From NCBI GenBank assembly GCA_002633005.1, contig NMRA01000315.1, positions 2,111 to 66,110 on the forward strand: a stretch of 64,000 nt of DNA. Direction: 5' to 3'. The notes below the pieces were generated by a model. That model was not told where the DNA came from. It did no database searches and saw only the letters and a list, made by a program, of their open reading frames with translations. The DNA comes from Phoronis australis (lineage: Eukaryota > Phoronida > Phoronidae). This document shows, piece by piece, positions 47,442 to 59,515 of the stretch (position 1 is its first letter; every line of letters begins with the position of its first letter). The position numbers and the translations under genes are program-made.

Positions 47442-48399
47442 TTAACCACAAAGTACCAGGGGTGTGTAGTACATTGTCATTAACGTAACCATACGCACAA
47501 AATTCCGTTTATGAAAATGACCCACCATCCAAAGACATTCCACTTTTTAAGTCTTAAAAGACTAGATTAGGCCTACTGCTTTTTCATCAAGGTTATAGCC
47601 AGTAGCCATGGCCCAGTTCTGACGATGGTATGGTGTTTATTTAGGTGTACTCCAGTTTTACTGACCTTTAAAAGCTACTGCCCTGGAGTGACTGGGTATT
47701 TGCTAAGTACTTGGTATGATTATATTCACTTGCAACACTGGGCTGCCACACACGTGCATTATGCCGTTATGGGCTATGTTAAGGTAGCTGGATTTATGAT
47801 ATCGTTTCTCATGAGGGGTACTCTGCTGTATAACTGATTCATTACCCTAGTTTGGTCATACTAGACTCATAGCACTCACATGTATTTTTACCGACCGATA
47901 GTTATTGCAGAATCTGCACTAACTTTTGAGAGAAATCAAGCTGAAAACCACTCTGATAGATCTCATAAGTTCAAACTTACCTGTCAATAAATGGTGTCCT
48001 CGACATGTTCGTTGATCCTTTACTCATGCCATTAAGTTAAATGTAATTATAATACCATTGCAGTTTACTTGGCCACATGCTAAAAATCATCGTTGAAACA
48101 GACAGCCACATTTTCTTAAAGCCAAAGTCACATCTTATTTAAGACGCAAAAGTGAGGGAGATAATCGCAGTTCTGGCATCGGGTGATGTGCTTTATGTTT
48201 TCATGCTCAAATTTGCATGCTGTAATATTAGTGAACAATAACAGAATTTTGAATTAAAAATTCACTTGCATGCCAACAGTGATTTCTATTTGAAAGTGGA
48301 GAGGTGGGACAGAGCCATGGGTTCCACTATTTGCTTTTTGACGGTAGCGGTTGATTTAGTAAAGTGGAGTTATTCCGATTTTATATTTCAGATGCAAAC

Positions 48400-48693
48400 A
48401 TGGAGGAGAAAAAATCACATGAAAATAATACAACCCATCAGGAGCAAAGGACATTCCTGCGAGAACGCTACCTACGTGCCTTGAGTTCATTGGTCGATAG
48501 GTCAGTCACTGTGACTATGTTTGATGACACTACCGTGCAAGGCGTGTATAAAGGATCTGATATCCACGGACAGCATTTGCTGATGGATCAGCTAGTGACA
48601 CCTTTTGCTGTTTATCCAAACTCAATGTTAAGGACGTCGGACATTTTTAGTATGGAATTTAGAAATCCAAATAGTGAGACAGCGCAGATATGA
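48400..48693 (+). CDS. GEMIN7: Gem-associated protein 7 (GEMIN7)
   Basis: One coding exon, 97 aa, with the ATG at 48400 shortly after a TATTTCAG acceptor (48384-48391), so upstream exon(s) are probably non-coding. An out-of-frame ATG at 48392 precedes it by 8 bases. The core LRERYLRALSSLV matches the GEMIN7 helix, followed by an Sm-like fold: VTVTMFDDTTVQGVYKGSD, then LMDQLVTPFAVYP, then LRTSDIFSMEFRNP, as in the vertebrate protein. GEMIN7 pairs with GEMIN6 as an Sm-like dimer in the SMN complex, which loads Sm proteins onto spliceosomal snRNAs in the cytoplasm. The N terminus is shorter than in human (131 aa). A poly(A) signal AATAAA is at about 49760, beyond the minisatellite. Confidence 0.93.
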   Translation: MEEKKSHENNTTHQEQRTFLRERYLRALSSLVDRSVTVTMFDDTTVQGVYKGSDIHGQHLLMDQLVTPFAVYPNSMLRTSDIFSMEFRNPNSETAQI

Positions 48694-48774
48694 CGTGTGT
48701 GGTTAATAGTACTAATACATACAACAGTTACTGTACAACTGAAAATAATGAGTTCTTTGGTCATTGCTACCTTT

Positions 48775-49105
48775 ACTTGACTTTGGGCCTGTACTGCAGT
48801 TGACGTGGCTGTAGGCCTGTACTGCAGTTGACTTGGTTGTAGGCCTGTACTGCAGTTGACTCGGCTGTAGGCTTGTACTGCAGTTGACTCGGCTGTAGGC
48901 TTGTACTGCAGTTGACTCGGCTGTAGGCCTGTACTGCAGTTGACTCAACTGTAGGCCTGTACTGCAGTTGACTAGCCTGTAGGCCTGTACTGCAGTTGAC
49001 TTGGCTGTAGGCCTGTACTGCAGTTGATTTGGCTGTAGGCCTGTACTGCAGTTGACTTGCCTGTAGGCCTGTACTGCAGTTGACTCGGCTGTAGGCCTGT
49101 ACTGC
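48775..49105. repeat. 28-bp minisatellite downstream of GEMIN7
   Basis: About 12 tandem copies of CTGTAGGCCTGTACTGCAGT plus TGACTCGG, with small changes mainly in the last six bases (CTTGG, CTCAA, CTAGC, TTTGG). The unit contains palindromes AGGCCT and CTGCAG. It starts about 85 bp after the GEMIN7 stop and, if the poly(A) signal near 49760 is used, would be transcribed as part of its 3' UTR. Confidence 0.95.
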
Positions 49106-50764
49106 TGGTAAATTTACTATCTATTTCCCATCAAAATTAACAACAGTTGGTAAAGTATCTAAAATATGCACAAAACACTTCTGTAAAACCTTGGTGATTA
49201 TTTTGTTGTAATGACCTATCAAATGTTTAAGTACATGTGCACTGCTTACAGTATAAAATTAATGGACTTTTGGACTTTTTAAAAAAGTTTGAAATAACAC
49301 TCAGAGGCGCATAATCTGTACTACTTTGTCTATTCAAGTATTTTAATGAACTGAGACTAGTAGTTTTGCCTGTGGAGTTGGCCACTGTTATAACTGTAAT
49401 ATAGGGCCCTTGTGCAAGCCTATGTATTAAGTCTATCAAGACAACCAAACGATCACAAACATTAGTGATTTCCAACCACAATAATGTTATAAGTAAAGTG
49501 TTCCACAGCAATAGAAACATGGCTCGGCTATCATGTTACAATAATGAGATTAATGAATTCTATCAACTGCTAGTTAGTTATGTTAATTAGCAGATGCCTA
49601 ATGTGATTATTTAATAGTTTGTCTGTCAGCCTGTCAAGGCTATCTACTTTTATTAAGCTAGCACTACCAATGTGAGATTTCACCCTTGTCACCAATTACA
49701 TTTTATGTACTTGCATATAAACAATGTTCAAGGAGATAGCTTCTCAAAATAAGTTATGAAATAAAATGAATTATGAAATGGCTCATTGAATGCTGGCGTT
49801 GTCACTAAAAAGTCCTCACTTGTCCACCATAACTTGCTTCATAGTTGTTGGTTCACAGGTCCTGTGTCATGTACTGTGATGTGAAGTGAGCATTCTGTTA
49901 TGGTATTCTGTTTGACTGTTGCACCCGAACATATTTGCAAAATATGAAACCATCGTTCATGCTACAGGCTAGCATAATTTTTGTTATCAATTTCTTGCTT
50001 CTAATTTGGCCAAAGTTTGATAAAATTATTGGAATTTTCTGCGGAAATGCAGATTTCTCAAAATTTGCTTTGCAAAAGCAGGGCAGCGTTCTGTAGATGT
50101 GAGAGACTAAGTCTTCGCACTATCAACATGCATTACAAGCATTGGGCGTCCTGGTCACACTTACGCGATTCTTTTGTCTATGGGACTCGGCCCTGGTCAT
50201 TAATTACATTTTCCACCAGACATTGTATACACTGTACGTATTGCATGTACTCTGTAGAAAGATGACTATTATTTGAGTACCAAATACAACCCGTGTCAAT
50301 GTGTGCATGAGCACATGGAAATTTACGAATATAACACAGGTTGGAAATGGATAAAACAGAATAGTGGTTTCCGTAAGCCCTGTCCCAGTAAAACCGGTAT
50401 GAGGGAAGCCACTTGAAATAAATAATAGAGTGGTTGTATTCAGAACAAATGAAACATTAAGGGCTTTTTGTTCATCTTGCAAATATATCATATTTTCCGT
50501 TGTTTTGGTTCAAGGCAAACAAATTTTCAGGTTCGATTTCGAATACAAAGATTAGACCATGAGCTCAAATCCTAGCGTTTCCTCCAACGGACATCTAATG
50601 GTGGTGTTTAATCTGGTTGTCTTTCACCAGGAACACTCAATGTACATCGAGGTCATTTGTATTTTTATTTTTTATCCCGCCGTTTCCGTCTCCTGTATTT
50701 CCGGTCCATTTCCCGAAAACTTTTTCCACGTCAGACATCGAACTGTTACGTGCAATCCAACCAG

Positions 50765-50920
50765 GCGTGCGTTCAGTAGACGCTAGGACTTGCGCTAGGA
50801 TCTAGTTAAAACCTAGACAAAGTCACGTGTTCTCATTTAGAATGCACGGCAATATCCCACGTAATCTCGCGAAGCCTTGCTTTTTAGCGAGGTCCTAGCG
50901 TTACTGAACGGGAGGCTGAT
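50765..50920. mobile_element. CGCTAGGAC inverted-repeat element
   Basis: The left end CGTTCAGTAGACGCTAGGAC is mirrored by GTCCTAGCGTTACTGAACG at the right end, an inverted repeat of about 20 bp with a 1-2 base offset. The interior shares AAAGTCACGTGTTCTCATTT and TCTCGCGAAGCCTTGC with the copies at 815-978 and 14082-14215. This is the best-preserved copy in the window. Confidence 0.75.
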
Positions 50921-51544
50921 CACCTGAAATGGGAGAGAGTGGAAGAAACGTAAACAAGACGAGAGAAACTACGCAAAAACACAAACTAAAGCTTGAGCTG
51001 AAGGAAAAATTAAAGCCGCACTGAACTGCTATCAACACGGAGTCCATTAATAACAAACCATTCCTCTTTCATAAACGCGATGGCGTAAATGGAAGTGAGT
51101 GGTGCGATGTCACTGTGCTTAACTTTGGCAGTTTGAGTGCACTACGTGTAATGTTTTTTGACAAGAATGTCTACCGACTCTGACCCCCGACTATAAATCA
51201 TGTCTTGCAAAAGACTACGAAGCACATTGATGCGACCTATGAGCTATAACCGTGATCATTCATTGGTGTGACAGTAGTATAAAATAGGAACCAGTGGCGT
51301 CACAGTTCCTACTTTTCGTGAAAGCGGGCTTATGTGCTTGCACTCGAACTGTTCTTAAACTAACTCCTCTTATTTTCGCAAAACAAGCATGTGTTGTTTT
51401 AATTGTTATACAATTTTAGGCATGAACAGTTTAGATATCTGGGGGTGAGTATTTACTCGCAACATTCCCTGTAGAGCTTGAAGACTCTCAAAACGCTTGG
51501 ACACCACAAGTTTATTAATAATAAATGATTTGCAGTCAGCGGGG

Positions 51545-51790
51545 TACAATATTAGTTACAGTTCTATTGCATAAGGTTATGGAGGACCTTATTGTTGGTG
51601 TATGGAGTCAAATATCTACAAAAGTATCGAATTTAACTCACTAAAATTATACATTTTATGAAAGAATAACGCCTGTAGAATTTGATTTTTTACTTTATAC
51701 CAATATGCTATTATTTGGATCACATGACCATGTCTTTTGGTAAAATTTAGAACGGTAAAAAGAAACGTACTTCTATTGTGAAAACGGTAT
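51545..51790 (-). repeat. Inverted dispersed copy of the 3690-3880 repeat
   Basis: Read on the minus strand, it gives CTAAATTTTACCAAAAGACA, then ATTGGTATAAAGTAAAAAATC, here cut to TTGGTATAAAGTAAAAA, then CAAATTCTAC, then GAGTTAAATTC and GATATTTG-CT, then AATAAGGTCCTCCATAACCTT. The same order is found on the plus strand at about 3690-3880 and 17270-17450. So this piece is an interspersed family, not unique to the duplicated block. Confidence 0.7.
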
Positions 51791-54266
51791 CAATAACATG
51801 GCCAAATTTCGTTCACTATGTTGAAGAGTAAAACCTCAAAACCGCTATTCAGTAACATTTTACACCCATTGGCCAACGATACTGTAGTACTCTGGTATTT
51901 GCGGAGTAGGGTTTGGTTTACCTAACAGAGCTAAAACTGCGAGCACGGGGGTAGCAGGTTCGAGTCCGTGCTGAGTCTGCTCCCAGAAAATCACTTATCT
52001 CGTCGATAATAGTTCATGAAAATTCGTCATGTAGGCTAACTCCCTATAGATGGGGACACCCGAGGGGGTGCTAAGAGAAACGGGAACACCGTGTGTCTAT
52101 TGCTGTTTGATTTACTTAAGGGATTTCTGGCTGTCTACCAAATGATACTTAACATAAGCAAGTAGATATACAGCAAACCGATCAGAATACGTGCTAAATT
52201 GAGAATTGACCAATAAAGGAGGCATCTGACCTGGGATGTTTAATAAGACGATTTCACTGCTTACAATGGACCAGGTGGCAAGGACTAGAGGATTAAGCTT
52301 TAGTAAAATGCAAAACATGAAGGTTAATCAAAAGTAAGCAAATTCAGAAATTATCTAACGATAAAGAGTGCAACAGGACAGCGGCATCTAAACGAACGAG
52401 GAAACGTGACGTAAACAAATTAAATATAATGAACTTGAGTGTGAACCAAACTTGCACCTGTTAGGAAACTAAGACTGAAATGGATACAGAACGCTGTCTC
52501 TAGGTAATAATGGTCAACCTCCAATGGTGATTTATGAAACCATTATTTATCCTCAAACTTTAATGAGCATTTTCCAAAAACTTCGAGGTATTAGAGGAAA
52601 ACATTAAAATAAAATTGTCGGTATAGGGGGCACAACGATAGTCGGATCCGTCCGAACGTTGTTGTTCATTGAGATACGGACATCGAATGCAAATGACTCC
52701 GTGAGAATTCTACCTCGAGAGGCGATGAGGCGAATGTCTCACTATTCCGGATTTTTTACTTGTCGAGAGCAAGTCCTCACAACATGCAGCTGTGCTGAGC
52801 TAAGTGCTTCGGCCGATTACCTTCGGTAGCCAATGAAAATGATTTATTACATCAGTCACCTGACAACAACAAATCTCTCTGGCACTGGCTCATCATTGTC
52901 TGTATCCATCGCTACTACAGTTGCGACTAATACTCGGAACGCAGTTTATATGTCAGTGAGCATTTTGCCTCGCTGGGTTTCAATGACTCCGGGCGTGAAG
53001 TAAATTTCACTCGAGCCCGGCAGACACTGAGCTGAGCACGTACATGGTGCATTCCGTAAATTCAATTTCCAATACTCAAACTGAAAATGAGAGATCCAGT
53101 TTTTGTTCTATACCCCATTTTAAATTTGCCATCATCATAAACTCGTCCCATTTCACGACACCTCGTATTTCGTCAATAGACATACACAAGTCCCACTCTC
53201 GTCTAGAGGACTGTTCGTGATCGCACTGTAATAATTACCGCATTAGCAATGTTCCCACACACCGGCTCAAATAAATTGATATCTCATGGACTAATACTGT
53301 TTAATTTAATTTTTAACTGTTTGATTTCTGAAATTGAAGTCCGCGTTGAAAGTTAAGCCAGGAAATATGAAAATAATTAGCCAAACTATTTGATTTCAAG
53401 GTATTGTTTCAGTTCTGTGGTTCCCCTTGACGAATAGCTTATAGTAACTGTGTCCACCGTGCGAGTCATGAAAAGGAGCAACTGATGAACGGACTAGATT
53501 GATATCTGTTGAAACCAAATAGAAAATTTGATTTGAGTTCCATATGAGATTTTTTATTTGTAAAACGAATATCGAAACCCCATATCCCATTTCCAATTGG
53601 CAGCTCAAATTGAAAGTTAAACACACTTCCGTTTCCCATGTTTACGGTTTAAATTTCAAAATGTTATATTGAAGTCATGCTTGTGTTGGTGTTACAGACG
53701 TTAGTGAAAATAATGCTCACTGTCACGTAAATATATAATTTGCATGGGCATGCGCATTAACACCATGTAGGAGGGAACAAGGTAGAGTAAACAACTTAAC
53801 GATTTTTATGTTGGGCACTTGACAATGAAATTCATGGCTAGTAAATGGCAAAAATGCGCTTGATAATAAACTTCTGATATCATTACAATCATAACGTGAT
53901 TATTGCGACTATTGTGAATGACCGGCAACCAACAATGAACGTAAGTTACGGTATCATTTGTTAATTCTGTTTTCAAAAAAATATGGAAAACAAACAACTA
54001 AATACTAGATTTTAAACAAAATACGGGTTTTCATTTTCATTTTCATTTTACAAATTGGAATACGAAATTGAACAAACATTGGATTTTCAATGTTCTTTTT
54101 GCATATTGAAAATTGAATTAACAAATGTGTCGTGTACGTATTCGGGTGTTTGTCTCGAGAGAAATTGACCTCACGCCATTGTTATCTGCGCTCAGCGAGG
54201 CCAAATGCACACTCTGACGTAAACTACGAAATGGTATAATGAACAAAAGTCGCATTTTTCATTTTC

Positions 54267-54603
54267 CAGTGGCGGATTTAGGGTGGGGGGCAAGGGGGCG
54301 TGGCCCCCCTAAAATCCTAAAACTCTCCTAGATACCCTTTGGCAGTTCGGGGTGCGAATTGCTGACTAGCATAAGCGGCGCGCACCCGGGGTGGGAGGGG
54401 GGGGGGGTCGGGAGGCGAATGCAAAATGCACAGGCCTTGAACAAACCCCGTTTACCGTTTTTTGTAGTGATAAGTTCCACAAACCCAAAAATTCGAGACT
54501 CCTGCATCATCGCTACATTTTAGGTTGAGCGCGCGCATATGGCAAAATTCTGGTTATTCGTGGGCCCTGACCCCCCTAACTCAAAATCCTGGATCCGCCC
54601 CTG
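54267..54603. mobile_element. hAT-like MITE interrupted by a nested insertion
   Basis: The outer ends CAGTGGCGGATTTAGG and CTGGATCCGCCCCTG belong to the CAG-ended family. Compared with the other members, about 170 bp of foreign sequence (about 54370-54538) splits it near GCTGACTAG. The insert starts GGCGCGCACCCGGGG and ends GAGCGCGCGC, reminiscent of the GCGCGC-ACCCAG family, with GCATA at both borders. It also contains long G runs. Confidence 0.7.
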
Positions 54604-57384
54604 TTTTCGTTTTGCATATTGAGAATTGCATTAGCGGAATGCATCGTAATTTACTATTTACGGCGTTCCTTGGTGAAAGCATGCTTGAACACGCTGTGTC
54701 GCCGCGTGATGGGTCGAATTGGCTTGTGCTCATACAATAGCTCAACTTGGGTTCTTATCTGATCTAAATACACTTAAAGCGGTGTAGCTGTCCTTGACTG
54801 AGTGAGCAATGTTTTTGTGACGATAAAAATTAATTACTGAGTATCAGTATTTATGGATCGCTTTCTTTCATTATCCCAAGCCCACTGTCTGAACATATTT
54901 TATATTACCCTCACGTGGTAAAATTGACGTTAGGCGAAAGTGTGCGCCAGAAGTCATCAGCATGGGTTGCATGAGATTGTCTTCAAATAATTACCCTCAA
55001 GCCCTATCAAATAGAACGGTCTCTACACAGCGGCACTTGAATCTCGCGGTATTTACCCACGATGTTGTAACATCCATCAAGCCTCTGGCCTCGTTCTCAC
55101 GCCACTGGAGTTTCCCAGTGGGTGCGTTGCTATTTTCAAGTTTTTCTCGATTGCATTAATTGCATTCCACCTTGCAATGCCGGCAAAAATTTACTCTTGT
55201 CAAATAATGGGAGGGTCTGACGGTAGAATTTATCCCTCTGCTTTTAAATTAATGAATCACTATGTAGTAATTAAATTCCTGTCCACCAAATCTAATTCGG
55301 GATCAAGCGGAAGTCACTTTCGTGCTCTCTAGAGAGCGATTCCCGGCTTGTCATTGGATATTGTGCCCGCAAAATACGATGAGGTGCCGGCACAAGCATC
55401 AGTCGAAGAATGTTGTCTATTTGTTAATGATGTAAGACACGGGTTAGTTGGGTGGAATGACCCTTAATGATAGTTGGCCTTAAGGATTGAATGTAGGTTG
55501 TTTGTCTTAGAAAGCCATGTGCAAAAATGTTCGTGATGGGCACCTTGGATGTAGACGACCCATGTCCTTCAGTTCAACTTTAAAGATTTTATAAAGCAGT
55601 TCTGCAGCAGTGAAAAAGAGCAATCTGTTAATCCAGTAAATGTGTTTTCTTGAGGTTGTTTCATGTTTCATTGAAGGTCTTTTGAATGCAGTATAGGTTA
55701 CGTTGGGACATCCCTTGTTAAATGTGCTGCAATAAACTCACGTTTAGTCGAATAAGCTAACATTTGATCTAGACCTCTTCCCGCCATGTCATTGGATTCA
55801 ATTTGTTCCTTACTCAACTGAAAAGTGATTTCCGCTCTCGCACATGAGCGAATAAAATGACGTCACCGCAGACGTAGTGTTCTCCACAACCGTGAGAAAA
55901 TTGAAACTCGACTTAATTTCAAAATTTATGTACATGTGTTCAAAAGTTAATGTCTATACTGTGCCGGGCGTTTGTACGTTACGTCTTGAAATAAATGCAC
56001 CGAACTGGTACCAAAAGTCCAAAACGTCCCAATGTGCTTATGAATCTCCATATACTTCAAATGCTGAGGTTTTTAAACTCGACGCAAGTGAGCCAAACTC
56101 GTCATGGCAAAATTCAAACTCGACTCAGTGACGAGTCAAAACAGGTCGTACAGAACGCTGCACCATTATCGACAAGTTAACTGATGTATCGCCGGAGTCA
56201 GGAGTCCAATAGGCCTAACCGTCGCTAGTCACCTCGCTAGTAAAGCATGATCTCGCGCTATTCCGCGAGATATCGCCGTGTACTGTCAATGAAAGGACGC
56301 GATTTTGGTTAATTTTTCTCGCCGCGATACAGCTTATTGAACTCTACCCTCTACTCGACCAGAGTAGTATACTGTCAGTTCTTTCCAAGCCAGGAAATCA
56401 TAATTCATATTATATTTGGACTAATGATGTGAGACCAATTTCATAACTGTAAGTGATCTAAATCACATGGTGTTTTGTGATGAAAGCGTTCATAGCTCGC
56501 CTCAACTTTGTCCTCAATTAAAAAAGCGACTCGCCAACACTTCTGTTTTTATTATTTATACTATGATTGGAATTGAGATTGTACAGTATATGCTCATGGG
56601 TTTTGTCTTAATATGTTCTGCTGAAGGTGTCCATTTTGACCAGTCAATCAAGCGCTCAATACACGTTTAATTTTCGAATTGTTTTATTTACTTTGATTTA
56701 AGAAAGGTTTAATATAGGCGTAAAGTTCATGAGCAAAATTTAAACTTTTACCATGAAATGTGGTCTTGAATTTTTCGGCCTAGTGACTGAGGAATCCTTA
56801 CAACCCTTCTCAGTTGGTGATTGTTGAGTGAATATGTTGTTGGAACGAACAATCGTGGGCATAAGTTGTATTTAAACCTCAATACGGCAATCACTGATTA
56901 CTACTATTACTGCATAAGGAACCAATGTTCGAAATAAGCTTCAAACATTAGGTGAAATGACGACACTTGGTGTGCATGAAACATGAGTCATCACCAGACA
57001 GTTTAGGTAAGGTTACCCTCAAATGTTTCCGCTAAGCCATTCCAACTAAACTAGTTGCAGATTCACATATGTTGTGAGACATCTGAACAGTGTGATTTAA
57101 AGCTAGCACAAGTTGCAACTTTATAATTGCTTGGTCAATTTTGATGCTTGAAAAACGAATTCTTAAAATTTTTACACTAAAGATAGCTAAAAACCTTTCA
57201 AAACACGAAAATAGGTAGAACCAATGTTTCAGTGCTGTCAGGCAAATTTAGTTTGTTAAATGAGCACACCAAACCCCGAGAGTATTTCCACGCTCAGCGC
57301 CGAAGCCGTCTCCACATTCACAAGAGAAAATTGGGTAGACCTAAAGCTGATATGTGCACATAATTAAAGAAACCGGCGCGACTA

Positions 57385-57860
57385 TGAAGCGCCAAAGGGT
57401 TCTTAAACCAGAACCTTTCTGCGAGTAGAAATGTGCTTAATGAGCGCGTACCGGTAAGTTCTAAAATGTTCATCGTTTTGCTCTCAACATGCACTTTTGC
57501 TTAATGTACGCGTAATTTTACTTAATCAATAATTTTACTTAATCAACGCGTACGTTTAGTCAGATCAAACAATCCAGTCACACCCATGCTCTCAAATCTC
57601 AAAATGGTGGTCACTTGATACGAATCTGCAACATTCTTCAAAAGTTGCCTTGCACCCATGTAGAACGTCTTCCGCCATTTTGATATTTGATAGCACGGGT
57701 GTGATTGGACTATAAGAACTGACTAAATGTACGCGTTGAATGAGCAATAGTGCGCGTTAAATGAGAGCAGAACGATGATCGCTTAAGAGCTAAAAGTACG
57801 CGTTGATTAAGTACATTTCTACCGGCACAGGCTCTGGTTTAAGAACCCTTTGGCGCTTCA
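57385..57860. mobile_element. 476-bp almost fully palindromic MITE with TA target site
   Basis: The element runs TGAAGCGCCAAAGGGTTCTT to its inverted copy AAGAACCCTTTGGCGCTTCA, with TA directly outside each end (57383-57384, 57861-57862). Pairing continues inward: TAGAAATGTGCTTAAT against its match, TCATCGTTTTGCTCTCA against its match, and CACACCCATGCTCTCAAATC against GATATTTGATAGCACGGGTG. The arms are thus about 215-235 bp and the loop under 60 bp. A TA duplication fits the Tc1/mariner group. There is no coding frame. Confidence 0.85.
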
Positions 57861-59339
57861 TACGCGGCTACGTGCATCGGGTTGATTTTGAAATTCGATG
57901 CATTCCCTGTTGGTCCATGATTGACCCAAATTCCAAAAAACAATCAAGATACCTAAGAACAGTTTAGAAATCATAATCCAACGCTCACCAGACGACAATT
58001 CTCGCAATACTTCAAGTAGTGTTGCCTACGTAGTCAATACTCTGGCTCAGAATAACTTAAACTTTATATATTTGGAGCATGAACTCATATGACATTATAG
58101 AAGTTCATGATTGGAGTAATGATGCAAACCGAGGATGATAACTTTTCAAAAAGACCACAACATAGAAATGAGACTGTTATATTTCTCTCTAGGTTTATTT
58201 TTTTTACAAATTTATCTCAAAATTTCGCCCTTGGTCATTCAAAATGCTTCTTCTTTAACTTACTTGCAGCGTCTAATGACCGAAAAGCGTAGACTGGGGC
58301 GAACAATTTCAATAAATCGAAACGCAGTTTCGGTAAATAATGCCATCTATGTGATGACGTAACTTGTAAAGACCGTCGTTAATTACGACTTTTAGTGAAA
58401 GAGGCCCCCAGCTAAAACACTTTTAAGTTATTCTTCATACTTTATCGAGTTTGTATGGTGGATTACATTTGTTGTCTTTATTGTTAATGGCATGAGAATT
58501 TCGTTGAACAAGTCAACAGTAACTTTCCTCTACCAGACGGTTTAGAGCTTTCTTATTGCAATGGAACAGTTGGCCACTTTTGATTTCGTGTACTTGGCAA
58601 CCATTTCAATCAGTGAGATGAATGTCCTGTTCCATTCGAGCAAAATATATCAAATACTGATTTTCGAAAAACATACGATTTTGCCTGTTGCATTAAATTA
58701 TCCGTCGTGCTAGATTAGGCTTAAAAGCTTAATTAAAATTACAAGCGAAAATCCTCATGCGCAGCGTATTTGTGGCTTTTAAATTGGATATCACCAGTTC
58801 AAAGGGAGTTACAAGCCGGTCGGACGCTATCAAACGCGCGTGCATCGACTCGTTAGAATGAACGCAAGCAACGAGAAGTCAACCTTCAGTTACAGGAGAT
58901 CCAAAAACTCCTGACCTCACGACGGCAGTATTGAGGAGGTCTTACTGAATAATCTCCGTGCCACTCAGTAATTAAAATCCAACTCATCAGGAACGCGAAA
59001 TTACATGACCTTGCGATGAAACTCATACTGCTTGCCCGGGTCATACGGAGAATCATTGCAACTAACATATTATCCATGATGCCTTGGTTCAACGGGGATG
59101 CTGCGATGGAACTTATTCATCTTAGGACCAAACGGCAAGTGACGTATACGAAACTGATGGCATATTGCGAATTGACTTGTTGAATTGTTGAAAGCAACTA
59201 ACTGAAATGTTTACATCTGTCACCGACTTATCATTATGTGGACTACGGGAAAGCATGTGAGTGCAAAATTTCGAGTTCTAGATATCAAAGACAAAATTAT
59301 GTTTTCTTCATAAGGCATTGTCTGAGCACGTGTTTGTTG

Positions 59340-59515
59340 TTAGTTTGTGACACCATCACAACCACCACTGTCACCACCGTTACATCATCACTACCGTGTC
59401 ACCACTTCTACTGCCATGACCACCACCACCACTCCCCCCATCACCACCATCATTTCCAACACCACCGGCACCACCAACCTCACCACTANCACCACCACTA
59501 CCATAACCCACAACT
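59340..59515. repeat. Imperfect (ACC)n trinucleotide tract
   Basis: About 170 bp is dominated by CACCAC/ACCATC triplets (for example ACCACCACCACC), with interruptions. One n is at 59489. The purine-pyrimidine skew is strong on the plus strand, which is nearly free of G. Confidence 0.9.

Larger units (their letters stand above)
49770..57384. other. Long stretch without a recognisable gene
   Basis: I find no coding exon here that I can support. The stretch holds the CGCTAGGAC element (50765-50920), an inverted copy of the left-hand repeat (51545-51790), a nested hAT-like MITE (54267-54603), and otherwise single-copy-looking AT-rich DNA. It could be intergenic or intronic to a gene extending beyond the window. 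Confidence 0.5.

Noticed and set aside
48712-48948. 78-codon minus-strand frame with repeating TAVQAYS-like units
   Set aside because: It is the translation of the 28-bp minisatellite; the periodic protein is a product of the repeat.
51925-51995. tRNA-like sequence with GGTTCGAGTCC
   Set aside because: The B-box-like part is good, but no anticodon stem or acceptor stem pairs properly. Too weak to call a tRNA or SINE.
58886-59092. 68-codon minus-strand frame
   Set aside because: It was considered as a possible exon because of its hydrophobic stretch, but no motif or matching splice sites were found.
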